DNA from: Methylotetracoccus sp. | GTDB taxonomy: Bacteria > Pseudomonadota > Gammaproteobacteria > Methylococcales > Methylococcaceae | Direction of reading: 5' to 3' | Length of the DNA: 12,292 nucleotides | Assembly: GCA_025458755.1 (NCBI GenBank) | Contig: JALORT010000015.1 | Location: 1-12,292, forward strand | Shown: positions 6,832-12,292 of the stretch, in pieces | How positions within the stretch are numbered: the first letter of the stretch is position 1 | Layout of the letters: each line of letters begins with the position of its first letter | Notes under the pieces: model-generated | What the model was told of the DNA's origin: nothing | The model's database searches: none | What the model saw: only the letters and a program-made list of their open reading frames with translations | Translations under genes and position numbers: made by a program

Positions 6832-8355
6832 ATGCGTAGAATAATTAAAAAAGGGCCTCGCCTGCTGTCATCCAATCCGGCTGGAAACGCCGGCGTTTCA
6901 CTGGCCGTGCGGGTGATGGTGTCGACCTTAACCATTCCGACGATCTTGAGCGGCTGTGCCCATCAAGGGCCTTCGGTTCCGGCACAGGCGGAGTTGGCGT
7001 CGGCGCCGAAAAAGATCATTTTCCACGCACGCCGAGATCAATTTTCCGCCAAGGATATTGGCGCATTCGATGTCGATCCGACCGACGTTGCGGCGCTCCC
7101 GCCCGCCGATTACCTCATCGTTGAAGAGATCGTTTCGCGAAGGGCGAAGATTGCCGAGCGGGAGAGACTGGAGCGGGAGCGAATTCCGGAGCCGGCGGCC
7201 GAAGACGATGCCAAGGCACGGCGGAAAGCGCGCATCATCGAGCGCCTCCGCAAGGATCGCCTCGGTTCGAAACTCGCCAAGGGATCTCGTTTTCCTGTCT
7301 ACAGTAAGCTGCGGTTCGCGGAAGCGGCGCCGAAATCCAACCCGGCCGCGATACCGCCGCTGTCCGTGCCGACCCGCGCCTGGACCATCAGGGGTGGCAG
7401 GGATGGTTTGTGGCAGCAGGTTCGCGCGAATCTGATGCTCGCATCGGTGGAGCACGAGCGTGTGGATGCGCAGATCGAGTCCTTCCGGCGCCATCCGGGG
7501 CGCGTGACCTATCTGGCGCAGCGGGCGCAGCCTTTCCTGCCGCACATCATGGGCGAACTGGGACGGCGCGGTCTGCCGGCGGACCTGGTGCTGGTCCCGA
7601 TGGTCGAGAGCGGTTTCGAGCCCACCGCGCTGTCACCGAAAGCGGCCGCCGGGATCTGGCAGATCATCCCGAGTACCGGAATCGAGCACGGCTTGGTGGT
7701 GAGCGATTCGTATGATGGCCGCTACGATGTGCATGCGGCGACCAAAGCCGCCTTGAGCTACTTGAAACATCTGAGCCGACTCTTCCGCGGCGACTGGCTG
7801 CTGGCCTTGGCCGCTTACAACTGCGGCGAAGGAGCGGTTCAGCGTGCGATCGCAGCGAATGTGAAGGCCGGCAGGGGAACCAGTTTCTGGGATCTCGACC
7901 TGCCCGCCGAAACAGAAGCGTACGTACCGAAGATCGTCGCGCTCGCCCGTCTGTTCGCCGATCCGGAAGCTTCCGGGATCAATCTTCGCAAGGCGGGTCC
8001 ACAGCTCGCCACGGTGGAGCTCGCCTCCACTGTGCGGTTGCTGGACGCGGTGGCTGCGGCCGGGATGAGTCCGGACGATTTCTTCCGCTTGAACCCTGCC
8101 TTCAAACCCGACGTCGAGCCCCCGCAGCGGAGCTACACGGTGCTGTTACCGGTGGACAAGGCGCAGACCTTGGCCGCAAATCTGGCCGGAGCCAAGTATC
8201 TGGGAACGCAAACGATCATCGTGAAAAGAGGGGACACCCTCGCGAAGATCGCCAAGCGAGCCGGAGTACCGAAACTCAAGCTGGCCGAATGGAACGGGCT
8301 GACCCCGGATACCGCATTGACTCCCGGGCAGGCGTTGCTGGTTTATCCGGTGTGA
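6832..8355 (+). CDS. mltD: MltD-type membrane-bound lytic murein transglycosylase, lipoprotein with one LysM domain
   Basis: This enzyme cleaves peptidoglycan glycan strands in the periplasm, producing 1,6-anhydromuropeptides. ATG 6832 gives 507 residues with a basic N-terminus and a lipobox, LSGC, so lipidation is expected at Cys42. A GTG at 6709 would put 41 polar residues before the signal and is rejected. Residues about 97-150 form a very charged, probably helical linker rich in Arg, Glu and Lys. The SLT domain spans about 240-375: PMVESGFEP holds the likely catalytic Glu259, followed by AAAGIWQIIPSTG, ALAAYNCGEGAV (325-336) and the MltD-typical AYVPKI (363-368). A single LysM domain covers about 461-505 (IVKRGDTLAKIAKRAGV). 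E. coli MltD has two LysM repeats, so this is a reduced form; the segment 395-440 may be a degenerate module. The gene converges with xdhC. Confidence 0.92.
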   Translation: MRRIIKKGPRLLSSNPAGNAGVSLAVRVMVSTLTIPTILSGCAHQGPSVPAQAELASAPKKIIFHARRDQFSAKDIGAFDVDPTDVAALPPADYLIVEEIVSRRAKIAERERLERERIPEPAAEDDAKARRKARIIERLRKDRLGSKLAKGSRFPVYSKLRFAEAAPKSNPAAIPPLSVPTRAWTIRGGRDGLWQQVRANLMLASVEHERVDAQIESFRRHPGRVTYLAQRAQPFLPHIMGELGRRGLPADLVLVPMVESGFEPTALSPKAAAGIWQIIPSTGIEHGLVVSDSYDGRYDVHAATKAALSYLKHLSRLFRGDWLLALAAYNCGEGAVQRAIAANVKAGRGTSFWDLDLPAETEAYVPKIVALARLFADPEASGINLRKAGPQLATVELASTVRLLDAVAAAGMSPDDFFRLNPAFKPDVEPPQRSYTVLLPVDKAQTLAANLAGAKYLGTQTIIVKRGDTLAKIAKRAGVPKLKLAEWNGLTPDTALTPGQALLVYPV

Positions 8356-8357
8356 GC

Positions 8358-8371
8358 CTGCAAGCTTGCAG
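8358..8371. repeat. Perfect 14-bp palindrome between convergent mltD and xdhC
   Basis: CTGCAAGCTTGCAG is a perfect palindrome located two bases after the mltD stop, in the 65-nt gap between the convergent mltD and xdhC genes. As RNA it could form a 5-bp stem with a 4-nt loop on either strand. There is no following T-tract in either direction, so it does not look like a standard intrinsic terminator. It may be a weak bidirectional pause or end signal, a protein site, or chance. Confidence 0.4.
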
Positions 8372-8420
8372 CAAGATCGGGCGCTGGTGATTTCCTCGGG
8401 CGTGCGGCCCATGCGGGATA

Positions 8421-9257
8421 TCACGAATGGGATGGGGTAGCGGGCACGTCTGCTGCAGCTTCCGCGGTGCCGGCCGCTAGATCCCGTTTGGCAACACCCT
8501 GCCCGCCGCGCCTCACCATCACGATCTCGGCGATGACCGCCAAGGCAATCTCCTCCGGCGTCCGGGCGCCGATCGCGAGGCCGGCGGGAGCGCGGACTCT
8601 TGCTAGGTCGGTGCCTTCGATCCCTTCCTCCGACAACCGGCGAAACACCAGGTGGGCGCGCTGGCGGCTGGCCACCAGAGCGATGAATCGGATGTCTGTG
8701 CCGAGCAGGCGGCGGATCGCCGCGTAATCGCCCTTGTGGTGGGTCGCAACGACGGCAAAATCATGGGCGACCGCCGTGGCCTGGCGATACGAGACATCGT
8801 CGTCGATGACCCGGCGGGCGCCGGGGAACCGATCCGGTCGCGCCAAGCTGTCGATGACCATTACTTCGAACCCGAGCATGGCGCCGAGCGAACACAGCGA
8901 CTCGCCGATCAGTCCGTGGCCGAACAGCCACAGCCGCGGCGCGGGCATCACGGGGTCGATGAAAACCCGCATGCTTCCGCCACAAGGCATGCCGGCGCCA
9001 AAAACTTCGTCGTTCAGATCGAGATCGATCATCGTCGGAGCTCCTTGTTTCAGGCAATCGACAGCGGCCTGTCGCACCATTGCCTCGGCACAGCCACCGC
9101 CGACCCAGCCGGCGAGGAGGGTGCCGTGGCCATCAATGATCGCCATGGACCCCGCCGCAGCCGAGGAAGAGCCGAGCACCTCAACCACTGTCGCCAGGGC
9201 GTACGGCGCCCTCCGTTCACGCAAATCGATCCGAAGGTCCAGAAAATCGCGGTTCAT
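8421..9257 (-). CDS. xdhC: XdhC/CoxI family molybdenum cofactor insertion chaperone
   Basis: XdhC-family proteins (including PaoD) bind the matured molybdenum cofactor, promote its sulfuration and hand it to a specific hydroxylase in the cytoplasm. The protein has 278 residues. The N-terminal XdhC/CoxI domain (about 10-100) carries GWVGGGCAE (50-58) and MPCGGSMRVFIDP (90-102), including the conserved cysteines Cys56 and Cys92. The C-terminal Rossmann-like XdhC_C domain starts at LWLFGHGLIGESL (109-121) and ends near residue 250. The last 25 residues are low-complexity and Ala-rich. The ATG overlaps the stop of mocA (ATGA), showing a two-gene operon. Divergent iorAB is the obvious client. The family call is firm; the exact client is inferred from position. 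Confidence 0.93.
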   Translation of the reverse strand: MNRDFLDLRIDLRERRAPYALATVVEVLGSSSAAAGSMAIIDGHGTLLAGWVGGGCAEAMVRQAAVDCLKQGAPTMIDLDLNDEVFGAGMPCGGSMRVFIDPVMPAPRLWLFGHGLIGESLCSLGAMLGFEVMVIDSLARPDRFPGARRVIDDDVSYRQATAVAHDFAVVATHHKGDYAAIRRLLGTDIRFIALVASRQRAHLVFRRLSEEGIEGTDLARVRAPAGLAIGARTPEEIALAVIAEIVMVRRGGQGVAKRDLAAGTAEAAADVPATPSHS

Positions 9258-9874
9258 GGAAAATCGGTCAGATGTTCGGTCGTTCGACCGCGGGAGGCGG
9301 CAGGCAACGCCGGAAGATCATTGGGCGTGTCGATATCGAGAAGAACTCCAGGATCGTCGACCTCGATCCGCTGCAGGCGGTCCGGTCGCCGGGTCAGTAT
9401 CGATCGCGCGCCCTCATCGCCGCCAAGCCGCTCGAGCTCGGGACCGACGTTTCGGCTAAAGCCCACCGGGTGGCCGCGGCGGCCTCGGTAACAAGGGGCC
9501 ACGCAGTCGGCGCCGCAGGCCAGTTCCGACGCGATGCGGCGGATGGTCTCCGCGCGCACCCAGGGCATATCGGCCAAGGCCACCACCCACCCGTCCGCAT
9601 CGCCTGTGCTCCGCACACCGAAGGCCAGGCTCGCGCCGATCCCTTCGTCCGCTGCGGCACAAACACTCACCCGTGCGCCTTCGGCGCGGAGCGCAGCGGC
9701 CAGCCGATCCTGACCCGGACGGACCACGGCGAACACGGCCCCGACGCCCGACAGCAAGGCGCGACAGGAAGCGACCGCAACGGCGGTGCCGTCGGGCAAA
9801 CGCTGCCGGAGCTTGTCGGCGCCGAATCGCCGGCTTTGGCCCGCGGCGAGAAGGAGGCCGGTGATCGGTGACAT
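9254..9874 (-). CDS. mocA: MocA-type molybdenum cofactor cytidylyltransferase
   Basis: This nucleotidyltransferase of the MobA-like NTP_transf_3 family is expected to convert molybdenum cofactor plus CTP to molybdopterin cytosine dinucleotide. It has 206 residues from the ATG at 9874; an adjacent GTG at 9877 would add one residue. The N-terminal signature LLLAAGQSRRFGADKL (7-22) has the LAAGxSRRFG form typical of MocA and CoxC-like proteins rather than the LAGGxSxRMG form of GTP-using MobA. ADMPWV (101-106) contains the metal-binding Asp, and GRRGHPVGF (131-139), GDEGAR (152-157) and DIDTPND (180-186) are family motifs. CTP specificity is inferred from these and from linkage with xdhC and an IorAB-type enzyme, a class that uses the cytosine form. 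It overlaps xdhC by 4 nt. Confidence 0.9.
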   Translation of the reverse strand: MSPITGLLLAAGQSRRFGADKLRQRLPDGTAVAVASCRALLSGVGAVFAVVRPGQDRLAAALRAEGARVSVCAAADEGIGASLAFGVRSTGDADGWVVALADMPWVRAETIRRIASELACGADCVAPCYRGRRGHPVGFSRNVGPELERLGGDEGARSILTRRPDRLQRIEVDDPGVLLDIDTPNDLPALPAASRGRTTEHLTDFP

Positions 9875-9910
9875 CACTACCGAGGTTGATGCGTGCGGTG
9901 CGCTTGATGG

Positions 9911-9934
9911 CCGGACCGTGAAGTTCCGTTCCGG
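9911..9934. repeat. Imperfect inverted repeat, possible operator near mocA
   Basis: CCGGACCG (9911-9918) and CGTTCCGG (9927-9934) are inverse complements at seven of eight positions, separated by 8 nt. The dyad is about 37 nt upstream of the mocA start and downstream of the candidate mocA promoter. Its size and position fit a dimeric repressor site, but G+C-rich DNA gives such dyads by chance. Confidence 0.3.
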
Positions 9935-9976
9935 GCGTTAAGCATGAGCTCAGTGTAACCGGTGCCCGAACAGGAA

Positions 9977-9990
9977 GTCGAACGATCGAC
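9977..9990. repeat. Inverted repeat GTCGA-N4-TCGAC overlapping the candidate mocA -35
   Basis: GTCGA (9977-9981) and TCGAC (9986-9990) are perfect inverse complements with a 4-nt spacer. The left arm coincides with the candidate -35 hexamer of the mocA promoter (9976-9981, minus strand). This is where a regulator would act, but no known motif is recognised. Confidence 0.3.
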
Positions 9991-10184
9991 CGCGGTCCCT
10001 TGAGACCTAGATGCGCAGCCGCCGTCCGGTCCTTGTTCGGCGTCCGCGGCATGACCTCGCCGCTTGACAGCCCCATCTGGCCGGATCAAGCTTTGCCCGG
10101 CGGTCTGATCAGTGCGAACCCGGGCCGGCGAGGCCACGTAGCCGACCGTTCCACCATTGCGACTCGCGAGGCTCATCCCACTTC

Positions 10185-10190
10185 AGGAGA
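10185..10190 (+). promoter_or_regulatory. Ribosome-binding site that sets the iorA start
   Basis: AGGAGA lies 5 nt before the ATG at 10196. It decides that start over the in-frame TTG at 10157, which would add 13 residues not seen in the family, and over the out-of-frame ATG at 10191. Confidence 0.75.
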
Positions 10191-10195
10191 ATGCC

Positions 10196-10663
10196 ATGCT
10201 GGTAGTGAAGGTCAATGGCAAGGCCCATAAGGTCGATGTCACGCCGGACACCCCGCTGCTGTGGGTGCTGCGCGACCATCTCGGCTTGACGGGCACCAAA
10301 TACAGCTGTGGTATGGCGTTGTGCGGCGCCTGCACGGTCCACGTCGGCGGCGAGGCGGTCCGCTCGTGTATCACTCCGGTGTCGACGGCCGCGGGCAAAA
10401 TGATCACCACCATCGAAGGCGTCGGCGTGACTCGAACCGGAAAGGCGGTGCAGAAGGCCTGGCGGGATCTCGACGTGGTGCAATGCGGCTATTGTCAGTC
10501 AGGGCAGATCATGAGCGCGGCGGCGCTGCTGGCCAGGAACACCACGCCCAGCGATGCGGATATCGACAGTGCGATGGCGGGCACCCTTTGCCGCTGCGCG
10601 ACCTATCTCCGCATTCGGGCCGCGATCAAGGAAGCCGCCAAAGCGGCGGGAGCATCCGCATGA
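10196..10663 (+). CDS. iorA: [2Fe-2S] subunit of an isoquinoline 1-oxidoreductase-type molybdenum hydroxylase
   Basis: This small electron-transfer subunit carries two [2Fe-2S] clusters that pass electrons from the molybdenum site of IorB. It has 155 residues, the usual length. The plant-ferredoxin-like N-terminal domain has cysteines 38, 43, 46 and 58 ([10 protein letters not shown] and the later SC). The C-terminal helical domain has QCGYC (97-100) and CRC (132-134), completing the second cluster with cysteines 97, 100, 132 and 134. All eight ligands are present. Just after the last cluster it reads [10 protein letters not shown], whereas GTYPRIRAAI is the common form. The protein has no signal peptide of its own, so it is probably exported folded together with the Tat-bearing IorB. 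Its stop overlaps the iorB start (ATGA). Confidence 0.93.
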   Translation: MLVVKVNGKAHKVDVTPDTPLLWVLRDHLGLTGTKYSCGMALCGACTVHVGGEAVRSCITPVSTAAGKMITTIEGVGVTRTGKAVQKAWRDLDVVQCGYCQSGQIMSAAALLARNTTPSDADIDSAMAGTLCRCATYLRIRAAIKEAAKAAGASA

Positions 10664-12292
10664 AGCGGTACTCGCAACAGGCGCTGGACAATCCCGGCCG
10701 CCGGCTGTTCCTGCAGGTCGCGGCGATCGCCGGCGGCGGTTTCGCCGTCGGTTTCGGCCATTTCACGGGCACCGCGGAGGCTGCCGCGGCGAGCTTTGCG
10801 CCGAATGCTTTCGTCCGCATCGGCAGCGACAACAGCGTGACGGTCATCATCAAACACCTCGAAATGGGCCAAGGCGTCAGCACCGGCTTGCCGACACTGG
10901 TCGCCGAAGAGCTCGATGCCGACTGGGCCCGGGTCCGCTTCGAGGCGGCGCCGGCGGATGCCAGCCGTTACAACAATCTACTCTGGGGACCGGCACAGGG
11001 CACGGGTGGCAGCACCGCGATCGCCAATTCCTACGACCAGCTTCGAGTGGCCGGCGCGGCCGCCCGGGCCATGCTGGTGGCGGCCGCCGCGCGGCAGTGG
11101 AAGGTCCCTGCGGCCGAAATCAGCGTCCATGCAGGGGTGCTGGCCCACGCCCGATCGGGCCGTAAGGCGAATTTCGGTCAACTCGCCACCGCGGCGGCCA
11201 AGCTGCCGGTGCCAGCCGAGGTTCAGCTCAAAGATCCGAAAGATTTCACGCTGATCGGCCGGCGTCTTCCGCGCCAGGACAGCCAGGCCAAGACCGACGG
11301 CAGCGCCGTGTTCACCAGTGATGTGAAGTTGCCGGGCCTGCTGACGGCGGTGGTGGCCCATCCGCCGCTGTTCGGTGCCACAGTGAAAGGCTTCGATGCG
11401 TCCAACGCGGAAGCGGTCCAAGGCGTGGTCGCGGTCGTCCAGATTTCCTCCGGCGTGGCGGTGCTGGCGAGCGACTTCTGGGCGGCAAAGCTAGGCCGCG
11501 ATGCCCTCGCGGTGCAGTGGGACGATTCAGCTGCCAACAAGCTCGGATCGGCCGAGATAACGGCGCACTACAAGGAGCTTGCGGGGCAGTCGGGTCGCGT
11601 AGCACGGAAGGAAGGTGATGCGGAAAGGGAGTTCGCCGGCGCATCGACGAAGCTTGAAGCCGAATTCGAGTTCCCGTATCTCGCCCATGCCGCTATGGAA
11701 CCGTTGAACTGCGTAGTCCGGCTCGGCGCGGATTCGTGCGAGATATGGAACGGTGAACAGACGCAAACGGCGGACCAGAATGCCGTCGCCAAGCTAACCG
11801 GGCTCAAGCCTGAACAGGTCAAACTGAATATGCTGTATGCCGGGGGCAGTTTCGGCCGGCGCGCCAACCCGCAGGCCGACTACATCCTCGAAGCGGTCGG
11901 CATCGCCCAGGCGCTCCGCGGTTCGAAATTCGCCGGCCGGCCGGTCAAGTTGCTGTGGACCCGCGAGGACGATATGCGGGCAGGTTTCTATCGACCCCTT
12001 TACTACCATCGCATCCGAGCCGGTCTCGATGAGAAGGGTCAGCCGGTCGCCTGGCATCACCGCATCGTCGGCCAGTCCATCTTCGCCGGCACGCCGCTCG
12101 AGGCGACCGTGATCAAAGACGGCATCGACGGCTCTTCGGTGGAAGGTGCGGCCTCGCTGCCGTACCGGATGCCCGCGCTGCTGGTTGACCTTCATTCGCC
12201 GCAGGTCGGGGTGCCGGTGCAGTGGTGGCGCTCGGTCGGCTCGACCCACACGGCGTTTTCGACGGAAACCTTTATCGACGAACTCGCGGCGG
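10660..12292 (+). CDS. iorB: Molybdopterin-binding subunit of an isoquinoline 1-oxidoreductase-type enzyme, 3'-truncated
   Basis: This is the catalytic subunit of a xanthine oxidase-superfamily hydroxylase, binding molybdopterin cytosine dinucleotide. The frame is open from ATG 10660 to the window end: 544 complete codons of an expected 700-750. GGGAG (10648-10652) is a good ribosome-binding site. A twin-arginine signal, NPGRRLFLQ with a hydrophobic Ala/Gly-rich stretch to about residue 45, predicts Tat export to the periplasm. Family motifs are [18 protein letters not shown] (68-85), [10 protein letters not shown] (110-119), [10 protein letters not shown] (342-351), GGSFGRR (395-401, cofactor contact) and [21 protein letters not shown] (522-541). 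The catalytic Glu near the C-terminus lies beyond the window. No FAD domain is seen, so electrons probably pass through IorA to an external acceptor. The substrate (an N-heterocycle or an aldehyde, by family) is unknown. Confidence 0.93.
   Translation, partial: MKRYSQQALDNPGRRLFLQVAAIAGGGFAVGFGHFTGTAEAAAASFAPNAFVRIGSDNSVTVIIKHLEMGQGVSTGLPTLVAEELDADWARVRFEAAPADASRYNNLLWGPAQGTGGSTAIANSYDQLRVAGAAARAMLVAAAARQWKVPAAEISVHAGVLAHARSGRKANFGQLATAAAKLPVPAEVQLKDPKDFTLIGRRLPRQDSQAKTDGSAVFTSDVKLPGLLTAVVAHPPLFGATVKGFDASNAEAVQGVVAVVQISSGVAVLASDFWAAKLGRDALAVQWDDSAANKLGSAEITAHYKELAGQSGRVARKEGDAEREFAGASTKLEAEFEFPYLAHAAMEPLNCVVRLGADSCEIWNGEQTQTADQNAVAKLTGLKPEQVKLNMLYAGGSFGRRANPQADYILEAVGIAQALRGSKFAGRPVKLLWTREDDMRAGFYRPLYYHRIRAGLDEKGQPVAWHHRIVGQSIFAGTPLEATVIKDGIDGSSVEGAASLPYRMPALLVDLHSPQVGVPVQWWRSVGSTHTAFSTETFIDELAA

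Larger units (their letters stand above)
9875..10195. promoter_or_regulatory. Divergent promoter region between mocA-xdhC and iorA-iorB
   Basis: This 321-nt gap holds no convincing gene. For the leftward operon a weak sigma-70-like promoter can be read on the minus strand: TCGACT (9976-9981) and TACACT (9952-9957), spaced 18 nt. For the rightward operon TTGACA occurs at 10064-10069, but no acceptable -10 is found 16-18 nt downstream. Two dyads, listed separately, lie on the mocA side. A strong ribosome-binding site, AGGAGA, precedes iorA at 10185-10190. The arrangement suggests joint control of cofactor maturation and enzyme genes by a regulator encoded elsewhere; the boxes are read by eye. 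Confidence 0.5.

Noticed and set aside
8652..9491. Plus-strand open frame of 279 codons opposite xdhC and mocA
   Set aside because: The minus-strand genes have complete XdhC and MocA motifs and an ATGA junction; the plus frame has none.
10554..11165. Plus-strand open frame of 203 codons within iorA and iorB
   Set aside because: Arg/Gly/Pro-rich alternative frame of iorB, which itself is open from 10660 to the window end with strong motifs.
1..12292. tRNA or rRNA genes, CRISPR array, insertion sequence, attachment site
   Set aside because: Almost all of the window is occupied by recognised genes; the gaps show no cloverleaf, no regularly spaced repeats and no transposase or terminal repeats.

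Overview
The window is GC-rich chromosomal DNA from a Gram-negative bacterium, most likely a gammaproteobacterium. Lipid A and Kdo biosynthesis genes (lpxK, kdsB) show an outer membrane with lipopolysaccharide. The prmB-aroC adjacency and the exbB-exbD-lpxK-ycaR-kdsB order are arrangements I recall from gammaproteobacteria. A methanotroph-like (Methylococcales) host is my guess from the general look of the proteins; no marker gene in the window proves it. Coding density is high. I see no tRNA, rRNA, insertion sequence, phage gene or CRISPR array.

Region 1 (1-3142, + strand): the 3' part of prmB (release-factor/ribosomal protein L3 glutamine methyltransferase), aroC (chorismate synthase) and an MFS_1_like (HcaT-type) transporter whose TTG start overlaps the aroC stop by 4 nt. 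Region 2 (3173-6668, + strand): a tightly packed envelope operon of exbB-like, exbD-like, lpxK, a small Trm112/YcaR-family protein, kdsB and a YqaA-type membrane protein. Gaps are at most 10 nt and most junctions overlap. Region 3 (6832-8355, + strand): a MltD-type lipoprotein lytic transglycosylase with its own 163-nt upstream gap.

Region 4 (8421-12292): a molybdenum-hydroxylase locus arranged around a divergent promoter region of about 320 bp. Leftwards run mocA (CTP:molybdopterin cytidylyltransferase-like) and xdhC (molybdenum cofactor insertion chaperone), overlapping by 4 nt. Rightwards run iorA ([2Fe-2S] subunit) and iorB (molybdopterin-binding subunit with a twin-arginine signal), also overlapping by 4 nt. 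iorB is open to the window end and is cut off there. Together these would make the cytosine-dinucleotide cofactor, load it, and build a two-subunit enzyme exported to the periplasm. Its substrate and electron acceptor cannot be read from this window.

Most of the window is ordinary housekeeping DNA. The points most worth a second look are the self-contained IorAB-type oxidoreductase cassette with dyad sequences in its divergent promoter region, the exbBD pair embedded in the lipid A/Kdo operon, and the MltD variant with a charged N-terminal insert and a single LysM domain. I did not find a clearly new biological system.
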